Shown: positions 23,901-34,611, counted from the stretch's first letter. The stretch is 64,000 nucleotides of DNA from Pseudocercospora fijiensis CIRAD86 (GCF_000340215.1 NW_006921535.1:4016596-4080595), one strand, 5' to 3'. Numbers and translations are program-made. The notes: generated by a model from the letters alone, not told the origin.

Positions 23901-26838
23901 ATTCCTACAATATTAATAATGCCGTACGACCTTAAGCCTACCTTCGAAGGCGACGGCGCGTACGACATAAAAATCTCGAGCTAATCGCCGGACCCTACGT
24001 CTACCGCTGCTACGCGCATACGTAGCCTTAATCTCCTAAATTTTAAAATAAATATCCCTACTCTTCCGCCTTCGGCCCTAGTAAATGTCCTCTCCCCGTC
24101 CGGGATCGACTATAGCGAATGTTTCTTTTCGCGAACTAATAGATAGGAATACTACCGTCGCGACGAAATACCCGCCTTTTTCTATAGTATTTAAAAGGAA
24201 CCCACTCTCTACGTAGAAACGGTAATGTCCCTCTCTAACGAGTTTAAGGCGAGACTTAGGAAAGTATACTAAGACGACCGACCGTAGCGGAGATTGCTAG
24301 CAGTCCTTAAGTCTATCGAAGTCGTATATACCTAGGACTAAGTAGCATAACCCGAGCAGATATCGAATCGCTAAGTACGGAGGAGGTAGAGGCGTAAGCG
24401 CGACCGTAAAGCTAGACGGAAGAAGGCATACTCTAAGACCTAGGTAAAAGCCGCCCTAGAGACGGGTAGGGCACCTTCGGTCTACTCGGATTAGCCTCTA
24501 GCGTATCTCCCGAAGCTAGCCTCTTTACGCTCTTCGGAAGACACCGCCGTATATAGTATATAGTATATACTCGAAAAACCCGACGACGTCCCGATAGACC
24601 TAAAGTGCCTAGATAGGATTAGATTTTTTCGGGAAGATAGCTTAGTTTACTATATTAACCCGACCTTACACTATTCCCGTCTATACATTCCTTTTAGCCT
24701 TACTTACGAGATCTTTGAGATAGCCTATAACCTTTAGTATTACGCGGGTTTTTAGCGCACTCTCGATCGCGTTAACGCGAGTTTCTATATCCGGCACTAT
24801 CGCCGACATTTAGAACGCTATATCGACTAGTGCTATATATACAAGACGAATTAGCTAACGCGATATAAGCCCTACGGGCAACTCAATCCGATAGACGCGA
24901 AGTATAGGCTCCCTATAGACGTCTAAATAGTAGACTAGATTATAGGACTCCTACCTACTAACGAAGGTTTTAATACGCTCCTTATAGTAACCTATAAGAA
25001 GTCTAAACGGGTTTTACTCCTCCCCGGTAAATACTAGTAGACTGTAGAAACCTAGGCAGCCTAGTACCTTACGGCTATCTAAGAGCGATCTTAGCGAGTC
25101 GCTAAAGTCTTTATCTGCGATCGAGACCCTAAATAGCTATCCAAATTCTTTACTATAATAATAAAGCTGCTAGGCGCATTAATCCTCGCCTCTATAGCTT
25201 ACTATCTATAGACAGACGGCTAGTCCGAGCGTATAAATCAGACCGTTGAGATCGCTATACGGTATTTTGTTACGGCAAATCTAGATGTATAGTAGACAGA
25301 CGTCCTTCCCTCCCTTATATCCTATCTCGGGAGTGTTAAGAATGCGAGCACCGGCGTCTCGCCCGATAAAATGCTTTTCGGGTTTGATTTAAACACCGAC
25401 GCCTTTGTCGGGCTCCGAGAACTATAGCTAAAGGATTACGCAACGCTACGATAGCAATTTCGGGACGCAGCCGAGGAATCTATAGCCTTCGTAGCGGTAG
25501 ATATAAAGTACCGCTACGATACTAAGTATTAGCATATATTCTTCGAGCCGGGAGACTATGCTATACTTAGGCTATATTACGGGTATCGCGTACATAGTTA
25601 GAGCTATCGCAAATACAGCAATTAGGCTATAGGCCCTTTTAAGATTAAAAGAAGAATAGGCAAATTAGCCTATAAATTAGAGCTGCCTAAGTTAGTTAAG
25701 TTCTACCTAGTAATATCGATCGCGCAGCTCGAGCCCGTACTAAATCTAGCGAAGGACCCCTTCTCGAGACCTTATCCCCGCGTTCTAGCCCTAATAGACC
25801 TATAGTCTAAACAACCTATAATAACTCCTAAACGCGTTTTAGCTAAACGCAGCTTAAAGGGAAAGACTGAATATCTAGTAAAGTAGAAGGACGAGCAACT
25901 AATAATAAATAAATAAGTTAGAGAAGACGAAATGCGAGAAGGCAACGAATACCTAATTGAAAGATTCGAAGACTCGCAGGTTACGGACAGACAAGTAAAT
26001 TAAATAACGCCGTCTATAACGTAGAGGGAGCCGAGATATATCGCTACGAGATCGACACGACCTAGTTAAGATAGTAGTAGCGGCAACAACGTCGACGGGA
26101 ACGTTAATAGACAGGTATAGCCTATACGACGCTAGCTACCGAGAGGGTAGAAGAAACTAGTATATATTAAAGAAAGCGACGATAAGTCTATCGGCGGCCC
26201 CTCTAGGGAGTAGTAGACCGATCCGTCTCTACTAAATGCAACCTTAAGCGAGTAGAACCCGACTATAGGCAATAAAGCGCTGCGACCGGAATTAACTAGC
26301 TCCGACACATATCGCTACTAGATAACTCGCGACGTAGCCCCTAGTAGCACGCTAAGGGAAGGCCTAACCCTAGGTCTATCTAACGTGTCTAACTAGAAAG
26401 TAGGGGAGATAAAGAAGAGGACCCTAATTCCGACAATACGACGTCTTACTAAGGATGAAATTCAGCGATAGCGCGACACCCCCGCGTCTCTAAACACCTA
26501 GGTAGGAGCCTATCGAAGAATTCTACTATCCTTATTTACGACGCTACAATTCCCGCTTATTACGGCGAATCGGTACCTTAACCCCCGGCTATAGGTTTTC
26601 CCTCCTATAGAGGAAATCTAATAGTATTTCCGCTAGCATTATCTCTGCAGATTTAGATATAGGTTTCGAACACCGATAGACGTAGACTTCCGGGCTACCT
26701 TAGCGGAACTAATAAATTCTAGAAGTCGTTTTCCTCGCTTATCGCTTTACTTCGAAAGTTTGTTTTAAGGTTCGCATATATACGCTACCGTTAGTCGCGT
26801 AAAAGCGCGCGGAAGCTCGGACCCTACCGCGAGGTAAC
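21000..26838 (+). pseudogene. Gypsy pol remnant: protease, RT, RNase H, integrase, chromodomain
   Basis: One frame throughout (codon starts congruent to 0 modulo 3), broken by RIP stops. Protease: the DTG triad at 21057-21065 reads DTS (TG to TA), followed by LGMDVITP. RT: KLRVVIDIRGLN near 22535, YISVIDVRSIFY near 22640, and the catalytic box at 22842-22853 reading YIDN instead of YIDD. RNase H: LYIDVDASKEFRIG near 23340 to YIAPDTLSRL near 23850. Integrase: an H..H..C..C finger near 24795-24840 with its last Cys changed to Tyr, then CDRDP near 25118 and TDG.SERINQTVE near 25215. Chromodomain-like end at about 25833-25980 (RVLAKRSLKGKTEYLVK..). A further 0.85 kb stays in frame to a stop at 26836. 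This is a chromovirus-type pol that is now dead. Confidence 0.88.
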
Positions 26839-27118
26839 CTTTTTCCGTCCTTCTTCGCGTAACAATTACTCTATATATAATAATATACTATAAGTCGGCG
26901 GTATACCGTTGCTACTATAAGTATCTTAGTAACATCCGCACTCGATATCGACTACGCCCTACCGGCTTACTACGCTATCTATAGCAAGCGATCCCAACCT
27001 CCTACGCTAGCGTAAGTAGAGCGGTATATTCGAGATATTACCGTCGCCGCGCGACGACGACAACCCTAGTAAAGGCTAAGGACAGCCGCGTCCTATGTCT
27101 ACTAATAGTAAAGAACAG

Positions 27119-27448
27119 TAGCCTATTGCTAAGGATAATAGAGAATAGTAGCCTATTGCTAAGGAGGATAAAGAATAGCAGCCTATTACTAAGGATAATA
27201 GAGAACAGTAGCCTATTACTAAGGAGGATAAAGAATAGTAGCCTATTACTGAAAATAGTAAAGAATAGCAGCCTATTGCTAAGGAGGATAAAGAATAGTA
27301 GCCTATTACTAAAAATAGTAAAGAACAGTAGCCTATTGCTAAGGAAGATAAAGAATAGTAGCCTATTACTAAAAATGGTAAAGAACAGCAGCCTATTACT
27401 AAGAAGGATAAAGGAGAACAGCCTAGTGCTAAGAATAGAGAAGAACGA
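27119..27448 (+). repeat. 30-bp coding minisatellite, 11 tandem units
   Basis: The string GCCTATT recurs exactly every 30 bp at 27121, 27151, 27181 and so on to 27391, with a degenerate eleventh unit at 27421. Units alternate between two forms, giving a 60-bp higher-order period in its first half. Each unit encodes ten residues in the ORF3 frame, so copy-number change would keep the frame. The Gln codons have been turned into TAG in most units. Confidence 0.93.
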
Positions 27449-27562
27449 CAGTCTATAATCGGAAATGCTAAGGAACAAGAACAGCCCGCAGAGGCTAGGG
27501 AGCAAGAGCAGGATACCTACGCGGACTTAGGAAGCAAGTCTAAGTCTACTAGTGCGCCCTAA

Positions 27563-27706
27563 GACGTCGGCGACCCGATAGAAGACGTCGTTTAGTCGAC
27601 TAAAGACGATAATTATGCTAGCGAAGACGACGGAGACGTCGGCGATCCGATAGAAGACGTCGTTTAGTCGATTAAAGACGATAACTACGCTAACGAAGAG
27701 GTCGAC
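27563..27706 (+). repeat. 72-bp tandem duplication in ORF3
   Basis: The stretch starting GACGTCGGCGA at 27563 recurs at 27635 with few changes. It encodes an acidic 24-residue unit containing DVGDPIEDVV. The length is a multiple of three, so the frame is kept. Confidence 0.85.
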
Positions 27707-29887
27707 GAAGTCGTCGATAAAAAAGAAGCCGCTAAGCGAGCGCGTAAGAAGAAGAGAGACGAGAAAATAAAGAACGCTATACTACTGCCTAGAAAAGGCG
27801 AACTTCTAAGAATCCCCTACCCGGATATAAAGCCTAATTTCTCCGATATATTTCCCTATATCGATAGAGCCGGCCTATCCCTTAACGCTGTTTTAGATAT
27901 TCCGATAGCGATAGCGCGTACCCTAAACAATATAGTCGGCCGCAATAGCTCGCTCCTCTACGAAATCGCTATAGATAAGAGGCTATACGGCGTAGAGCCC
28001 TTCTTACCCGACGCCTCGGTCTACGTATCGCGCTAGATAGCCTTTAGCGTACGGAGGAGCGAGTACACTCTTACCGGACAATTCTAGGACTTAATCGGCG
28101 CCTAAGGAGCCTACCTCTACGACACCTAATAGTACGGTTAGGATAAGTCCGCCGAGCTATTCTATAAGACCTATAACCGTTTCGGCCGGGAGAAACTCGA
28201 CGTCCTAGAACAAAAGCTTATAAAGGAGGGCGAAGTTAACTATAAAGCCTTAGTCTATCGCAAGCAGGCTAAAGAAGAGGGTTAGAAGGTAAAGCTACCC
28301 GTTAAGGCTCTATAGATTAAAACCGAGACCGACGACTAGAAGGCCGCCCGCCTTAACTAGGTTAAGAAGGCTTAGACTAAGCAAGTAAAGTAGCATAAGA
28401 GAAAATTCAAAGGCCGTAATAAGGAGCTAGGGCTCGATATCTGTAACTACTACGAGTAGGTAGATTTAAAGAACTTCGTCGATAAGTATAATTTCGACGC
28501 CGACGAAGACAAGCCTACGAACGCCCGGAAGAACGCTATTTTAGGCGCTCGCGCTGCGATACGAACGTCCGATAGCTAAAGTATCTTACCTAAAGGATTG
28601 CGCCGATACCTTACGTCTATCTAGCCTTATTATTTCGACCTGCTCCTATATAAAAACGCGCTCGTCGACTCCGATAACGCGTACGGATCTATTAAGTATA
28701 CTAACTAGAAGCATATCCCGGCTAGAGAGCCGCCTAAAGCAATCTATAAGAAGACCGGCGAGCTCTATCCTCTATAATAGATGCAGAATTACGAAGAAGG
28801 CCTAGCGAACCCGAAGTTTAGCGCAGACGCCCGTTCGCAGGAGTAGGCTATAGCGGGCGAACCTCTCGTCTACGATATTAAATACGACACTTTTAGTAGC
28901 GACGACTCTATCCTATACGAGGTACGTAAGCCGGAGGATATCGCGATGCCTACGTATAAGGTTCTATTCTATAGCCGAAACGCGAAATACGCCGACCTCT
29001 TTAAGGAGCTCTATTAGGAGAAGATATCCGAAACGGCGCTAGCCTACGTCGCCCTAGTATACTAGACAACCGAAGGCTAGACCTGCCTTAAGACATACAA
29101 GGAGGCTAAAAACTGCTTTATCGGACTTTTCTCCGATAGCATTAGCCTGCTACTAAACGCCGAAAGCGAGCCTAGTAGGATCGCGGAGTACCTTAAGGCT
29201 ATCTTCGATATAACCGGCGAGGAGTGCCCCGATACCCTAGACTAGTCGAAGCCCGCCGTACTTAAGGGTAAGCTCCTATTAATATAGCGATCTACGTATA
29301 TATAGCTAATCGCCGAACTCGCTAAGAATTAGATATAGCAGTTAGCCTAGGGCGATATCGAATAAGATTTCTGCCGCATAATCCAAAATTTCTAGCTATA
29401 GCTAGGACGGTTCCCTCTAGGCCTACGCGCGTTGCTAATAGACTTAATATTCAGTCTCGTACCGGCTACTAAGGGCCTTATCTTCTAGGACATTCCCGTA
29501 AGCTACTATACGCTAAAATCCCGAGAGGTAACAACCGATAGAGGCGTACGGCTAGAGACACTACCCTTCCCTTTGTATATAAAGGAAAAGGAGAAGCTTA
29601 AAGCTAAAGTGTTAAAGAAATTAGACGCAATCGAGTAGAAGTACCGCGAGGAGAAGAAAGCTAGCGAGGCCGCCGCAAAGGCCGCTAAAGTAGAAGCAAA
29701 AGCGGCTAAGCGCAAACTACTAGCGGCTGCTACTAAGAAGCGCAAAGCACCTACCGCCGACGAGGCGCCGACTCTAAAGAAGCTAAAATCTATAATAGCA
29801 ACTACGACTATAGTAGCTAAATCTCCGTACGCGAAGGCAAAGCGGATTGCCGCCGCTAAAGACGAGGCTACGCAGACTACTACTTAG

Positions 29888-30121
29888 GACCCTTCGTCTA
29901 CCTAGCTAGAACAGTTAGGTGCTAGCAAAGCCTCTAGTAAGGGGAAATTAGCTAAGAAGGCTAAGATAAGCAGCGCGGATCCTCCGATCGACGCGTGCGA
30001 CCGGGACCCTTCGTCTACCTAGCTAGAATAGTTAGGTACTAGCAAAGCCTCTAGCAAGCGAAAATTAGCTAGGAAGGCTAAGACAAGCACCGCGGATCCT
30101 CCGATCGACGCGCGCGACCCG
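29888..30121 (+). repeat. 117-bp tandem duplication in ORF3
   Basis: GACCCTTCGTCTACCTAGCT at 29888 recurs at 30005; the two copies are almost identical over 117 bp (39 codons). The unit encodes a Ser/Lys-rich segment ending ADPPIDA. Differences include RIP-type and other changes. Confidence 0.85.
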
Positions 30122-30992
30122 CCTACGCTAGGAGACAGCGGTATTGCTCTAAGGGGCCTCTTTATAGACCTAACGTTCCGGCTTCTATTCGGGCGCTATA
30201 GATTTGTACGCCTATTCGACGTTTTGCATAAGGCTTATAGCGGCCGAACCCTCTACGGCGACGGTCTACGTCTATCTAAGACCTAGGAAATGGATTTCGT
30301 TCGTCGCGTAGCGAGTATAACGGAACTTATAATAGAGGCAGGATACGTAATTATCGCAATGTTCCCTAACTAAGAGTAGTAATAGTATCTAAACTATATC
30401 GCGGAGACAGCGAGGAAGTTTAACTATAACTGCTTTAACGCCTACTTCGATACTACGGAGCTAGCTAAGAAGATACGATCGTTTATAGCGGGATTAAAGA
30501 ACGACGAAGTCTTTCCCTAGGAGGAATATCTTCGGGATATTCCCGTATCCGAGAAAGCCGTAGATATAAAGATTTTCGGCGACTAGTCGGTATATATACT
30601 TAGCTATTCCCTATAACAGATTAAGGAAGTAGTCGAAGGCGGTTAGACCGACCTCCTAGCCCCGATAGACGATTTCCTAATAGCGGCAGTTCCTATACTA
30701 CTAAAGGCGGCGGTATTACGGCACTAGATATAGGTAGTTATTCTCCTACGTATTAACGATAAGACTAGAAAAATCCTTTACGTCGGACACTATAAGTACG
30801 ATAAGTAAGCTAAGTAGTTAATCCGCTTCCTAGGTAGGGAACTTAAGGACAACGCCGGTTAGGTAGGCGTCCCTAATAGGCGCGGCTATATTGTGTCTAC
30901 TAAGGAGATGCTCGCTATACCTTAATCCGACCCCCGTAAGATAGCGAGTATAAGAATCTTAGTAGGACTAGATAGCTTAGATAGAGGCAAAG

Positions 30993-31070
30993 CGGGCACC
31001 CCTAGCGCTGCTATAGTCGTTATCCCTACGGCTAGCACCCCTAGCGCTGCTATAGTCGCTAACCCTATAG
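30993..31070 (+). repeat. Short 39-bp tandem duplication in ORF3
   Basis: The string CACCCCTAGCGCTGCTATAG occurs at about 30997 and again about 39 bp later. It encodes a repeated Ala/Thr/Val-rich segment (STPSAAIVV and similar) in the ORF3 frame. Confidence 0.7.
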
Positions 31071-32114
31071 CTACCGCCGCTACCTCCGGCGCCGCCGATA
31101 ACGACATCGCTATTGCTACTAACCCTATATCTATCGCTAATATAGACAAGAGCAAATCCTAACTCCCTATTAATATCCTTCGCGATAAAGGCTAGAGTAG
31201 CTTATTCGTCTAAATCGCCCTAGTAGAGCTTACTAGGAAATAGTAGCTAGGAAGCGAGCCGAAAGAGTTGCAAATGTTCGTAGGAGTCCTCGCCTATATA
31301 GTCGCAGCGGTAACAAAGGAATAGAATTACGTTAAGGACGGGGAGTCTCGCGAGTAGTTATTAGAAGACGAGAGAGCCTTATACGACTACGCTATATCTA
31401 TCGCAAAGAAATTCCTCTAAGCCTATAACGTCCTTCCTAAGGAAATTCGCGACGATATTATAGCCTATACTAAAGACAATATCGACTAGGATAACGAGAA
31501 TTTAGAAGAATAGAACGGAAAGCTTGCCGACATAGAGGACGTTGTTAACTACGTACTAGAACTCTCCTATTTCTAGAACACGGACAGTACGGTTAAGGAA
31601 GACGTAGAATAGTCTACCCTTCGTCTACTATAGGCGATAGACGCGATCTAACGCTCTAATACTAAAGCCAATTCCGAGAAAGCCGCGATTCGGGCGATAC
31701 AGGAATTGCTATAGGACTAGGCTACTAGACTTACCTACGACTCCCTTACGGATATTATAGCCGAGCTCGCTAGATCAATCTAGTTAGGAAAAGAGGAAGA
31801 CCGCGCCCGTGTCGGTATATTTATCGCTACCGCCTTTAACGCCCTATATATTATATATAGGAAGAATGCTATTAGATTCCTAGAGCGCTAGGCAGCGGCT
31901 AAAGGCTTAGAATTAGTAACCTAAAACTACTCGATTATAGCCGAGTAGGCGACGCGTAACGCGCAAGTTATTAAAACCTAGACGGAGACTCTATAGTAGA
32001 CGACGGTTAGTCTATTAAGCATAGTTAGCACACCTATACGAGAATACGATAGTATTATAAGTCTATTATAGGTATGGTCTACGTAGTCGCGGACATTTCG
32101 CGACCGGGGGATTT

Positions 32115-32244
32115 TGTTACGAAGCTAGGAGGGAAGGGACACCTAGGCGGCTGCTACTAGCCGCCTTATAGGCATACTTCCTCCGTAGCTAGATAGACAT
32201 GACATAAATCAACACACTTTAAAACCACGTTTCGAACTATAACA
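32115..32244 (+). repeat. Gypsy 3' LTR
   Basis: This is the 130-bp copy matching 17027-17156. It is preceded by the purine-rich tract CCGGGGGATT and followed by ATAGC, the RIP-altered target duplication. Confidence 0.93.
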
Positions 32245-32249
32245 ATAGC

Positions 32250-33925
32250 ACTCGCTTATTATTCCGATAGAAACAGCCCTTATCGGCAAGCTTCTTAGTA
32301 GACAGAAGGTTAGCTGCCAGACCTAGAATATATAGTATATTAAACAACTTTATGTTGCTTATACTACGCTTATTAACAACCTTAGTCTAAGCCATTCCGA
32401 CTATCGTAGCGTGCTTCGTATTGCTACTAAACCGGACAGGAATGTAACAGCCTTTATATTTAATAAGCAATAAAGGGTCGTTAACTATGTGCATGCTAGT
32501 ACCTAAGTCGACAACCTAATTAGTAGTACGAGTGCTAGCAGTAAGAGCCGTAGAAACCTAGTCGCTAATAGTAACTATAGTAGCGCTTGCAGTAAAGGCG
32601 TAATTGTAGTTTGGGTCTAATAACACCCCCGGGGTAGCATTAGCCGCATACAGCCCCTAAGTACTATTCTAACTAGATAGCGGCGGCTGCTGTTACTAAG
32701 CAGTTAGTCTACGCTGCTACTATTGCTACACCCCCTTCTTCTTAGCCTTCTGCTGTTTACGACGCAGTCGGTCTTCCTCCTTTAGATAAGGGTATTTAGT
32801 ATAGCAGCGGTCGGAAGGGTAAGTGCCTTAATAGTATAAGCACTTCTTACGGTTAGACTAGTAACTATTCTAATTCTAGTTACTTCTACCGCGGCCTCGA
32901 CTATTGCTACTGTTTCCGCGACTACTACGACTGCTACGGTTCGAGTTACCTCGACCGTTATTATTGCTATTGCTATCTTGCTATTATAGTTAGCGTTAAA
33001 GACCGAAGAAGCTACTATATTAGGCCTAGTTTAGTTAAGCTATATTCTTATTAAGTAACGCGCTAATAATATTGTTAAGGGTGCTATTATTAATAGTGTA
33101 TTCTAAGGCGCGCATTTGCTTATAGCGCATCTATACGAAAGTCTCGTAGAACGGTGCAATTTGCATAATAAACATATAGACAGCCTAATATTAGCTAATA
33201 GCTAATTTAGTGTCCTTTAAGGCACCGAGCTTCTTCTTATACTTATTATAGAACTTCTTAATGTCCTTACTATTATACCGAAGGGTAATATATTCCTAGT
33301 AGAGCATAAATTTAGTAGACCTACCTTTACTAGTATATTTCTTCTTAAGGAAGTCCTATACTTCCTAGGATATAGACAGACTAAGTAGTAATTATTAAAT
33401 GTTACTAATACAATTAGCAAAGATCTAGGTACGTACTGTTTGATCTTTGGAGTCCTATTTATCTTAGCGGTCTTTAAACTCTTTAGAAGTCTTACTAGAT
33501 GCCTTAGTAAGGGGTCGCTAGCGGGTGCCTTATATATAGCGCTAGACCGACATACCTTTAAGGGCGCCTTTAGCGGCGTAGGCCTATACTAGATAATTCT
33601 CCTTATTCTTTAGCTTAGGAATATTGCTTATATAAGCGTTAGTAGTTGTAGGGGGAGCTATTACGGATAGCGACGGCGATAATCTTAAGAGGCAGCCGAT
33701 AGGCGCGCCTATGTTTTTTTAGTATAGCGGACAGCTAACGAACGGGTATAGCGGACAGCTAACACTAATAGTAACCGACTTAAGTCTAGCACCTGCTAGA
33801 ACACTCGAGGGCGGCGAGGGTAGCGGCGATAATATCGGTATTAGCGCAATTATTAGTAACGAGCGCTAGCTACGTAGCAGTCGGAGTAACTATTAGAATA
33901 CTTATTAAACGTATTGTATGCGTTA
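32250..33925 (-). pseudogene. Copia gag/protease, 5' part (RIPped)
   Basis: Read on the minus strand from about 33.9 kb leftwards. The frame has many RIP stops. Near 32820-32860 there is a degenerate C-x2-C..C cluster flanked by basic residues (RLRRKQQKAKKKG), the position of the gag zinc knuckle. Near 32500-32515 the segment NWVVDLGT resembles the Copia protease motif W-[IV]-x-D-S-G with Ser changed. The frame is cut at 32249 by the Gypsy insertion and continues at 17026. Not functional. Confidence 0.78.
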
Positions 33926-33930
33926 GAAAC

Positions 33931-33945
33931 GTAGGGGGCTTATAA
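33931..33945 (-). other. Candidate Copia primer-binding site (half-tRNA type)
   Basis: Two bases inside the 5' LTR, the minus strand reads TTATAAGCCCCC. With one TG-to-TA change reversed, its first ten bases are complementary to the anticodon-arm sequence GGGCUCAUAA of fungal initiator methionine tRNA. Copia and Ty5-like elements are known to prime from an internally cleaved initiator tRNA-Met, so this placement fits. It is based on recall of the tRNA sequence and not on an alignment. Confidence 0.6.
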
Positions 33946-33947
33946 CT

Positions 33948-34070
33948 ACTTGATATAAACTGTAATGTATTCAGAAGAGGGCTAATCTACAGAAAGCCCA
34001 AAGATGAAGTGTGCACAGTTGCAGCCTCAGGCATCATGCACGTGATAGCCTACACACACACTCTTCAAGT
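33948..34070 (-). repeat. Copia 5' LTR
   Basis: This 123-bp partner of 13514-13636 is immediately followed by the target duplication AAACG (34071-34075). Its two RIP-type changes (33955 and 33964, G to A after T) lie at the inner edge. The outer 100 bp keep many CA and TG dinucleotides. Confidence 0.93.
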
Positions 34071-34075
34071 AAACG

Positions 34076-34515
34076 TGGGATGACTTCGAAGCGGTGGTCA
34101 CGGGTGGTGGCACTGTCGAGCTCAGGAGGAGCAGAGTTCGCGGTTCACTGGGCGACGCATGGTTTGCATATCCCACTCTTCCCCAAGCACAATAAACAAT
34201 AATGCTCTCCGGTACGGGCGGAGATGTTGCGAAAGACTCCTCCTCCTTCGTGCTCGTGATCCGAAATTGAGGCCAGGCGGAAGTGTTCCGGCGAGGCATT
34301 CCTGGGAAGAAATGGCTCACGCGTTTCGCATGATACCTGATGAACAGCAGAACGCAGCTAGGATGTGCGTGGACCTCTTCTACAGCAGCATCGGGCTGAA
34401 GCCGACCGATTGCGTGTGTCAAGCTTGAAAGTGCCGGAGGAATGTGAGGTTTCTGTGGTACTGCTAGAAAGGCAGGCGTCGAATAGAAGTTGGCTCGGAA
34501 GCTCTGGACCTGATA
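34076..34515. other. Unmutated host DNA between two transposons
   Basis: About 440 bp of normal-looking sequence with abundant CA and TG lie between the Copia target duplication and the TA target of the Fot1-type element. Overlapping short frames exist on both strands, without a motif. Before the insertions this piece directly continued the sequence ending at 13513. Confidence 0.7.
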
Positions 34516-34611
34516 TCCGGGGTTTCGTCAAAGCACTCCACCCCGCGGTCGCGGGGGTTTGAGCCATACGCAAAATCGCGATTTGTTAGTAGGCTATACG
34601 TAAAACTCGAT
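34516..34611 (+). repeat. Left terminal inverted repeat of the Fot1-type element
   Basis: Pairs with 37676-37775. The inner 50 bp (AGCCATACGCAAAATCG through AAAACTCGAT) are nearly perfect. The outer 45 bp are GC-rich and more diverged, with short gaps. Confidence 0.9.

Larger units (their letters stand above)
27095..32110 (+). pseudogene. Gypsy 'ORF3': unidentified third frame, about 1,670 codons, RIPped
   Basis: It begins with ATG at 27095 (MSTNSKEQ) and keeps one frame (codon starts congruent to 2 modulo 3), checked at 27095, 28181, 29582 and 30986, to within a few bases of the 3' LTR. Nearly all stops are TAG/TAA of the type RIP produces. It starts with 11 copies of a decapeptide (PI[AT]K..REQQ-like). 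Next are a duplicated acidic segment (DVGDPIEDVV, twice), a basic stretch (KRARKKKRDEK), a long globular-looking part, a Lys/Ala-rich coiled-coil stretch near 29600-29760 and a duplicated 39-residue segment (29888-30121). Another hydrophobic-balanced domain follows (near 30130-30800). I recognise no domain. Such length and composition suggest a second structural or accessory protein, but its function is unknown. Confidence 0.7.
17027..32244 (+). mobile_element. Chromodomain Gypsy LTR retrotransposon with an extra 3' frame, 15.2 kb, RIPped
   Basis: Flanked by 130-bp LTRs (17027-17156 and 32115-32244) that begin TGTTAC and end AACA, giving TG..CA termini. The 5-bp target duplication is ACAGC (17022-17026) and ATAGC (32245-32249), differing by one CA-to-TA change. 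A polypurine tract (CCGGGGGATT) abuts the right LTR, fixing the plus orientation. Internal order is gag, protease, RT, RNase H, integrase, chromodomain, then a separate 5-kb frame (ORF3). At 15,218 bp it is two to three times the usual size of a fungal Gypsy element. Three frames are used: gag has codon positions congruent to 1 modulo 3, pol to 0 and ORF3 to 2. No internal LTR pair that would mean a further nested insertion was seen. Confidence 0.92.
13514..34070 (-). mobile_element. Copia-type LTR retrotransposon, RIPped and split by a nested Gypsy element
   Basis: The two 123-bp LTRs (13514-13636 and 33948-34070) start ACTTGA and end TCAAGT or its RIPped form, so each has short inverted termini. 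The whole is flanked by the direct repeat AAACG at 13509-13513 and 34071-34075. Removing the nested Gypsy element (17027-32244) and its duplicated 5 bp leaves an element of 5334 bp, a normal Copia size. Domain order on the minus strand, read from degenerate frames, is gag, protease (right part), then integrase, reverse transcriptase and RNase H (left part). That protease-integrase-RT order is diagnostic of Copia/Pseudoviridae-type elements. Premature TAG and TAA codons throughout make it inactive. Confidence 0.93.

Noticed and set aside
27119..27448. Regular 30-bp repeats resembling a CRISPR array
   Set aside because: The units are directly adjacent without unique spacers, they are coding, and this is a eukaryotic genome.
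27038..27505. 155-codon minus-strand and 110-codon plus-strand frames with repeated Leu/Ser/Phe units
   Set aside because: They are the 30-bp minisatellite read in other frames. The ORF3 frame gives the polar Gln/Glu/Lys repeat that continues the flanking frame.
13514..34070. The 123-bp flanking repeats as a duplicated host segment rather than LTRs
   Set aside because: They have inverted termini ACTTGA..TCAAGT, lie next to a polypurine tract and a primer-binding site, and are bounded by a 5-bp target duplication.
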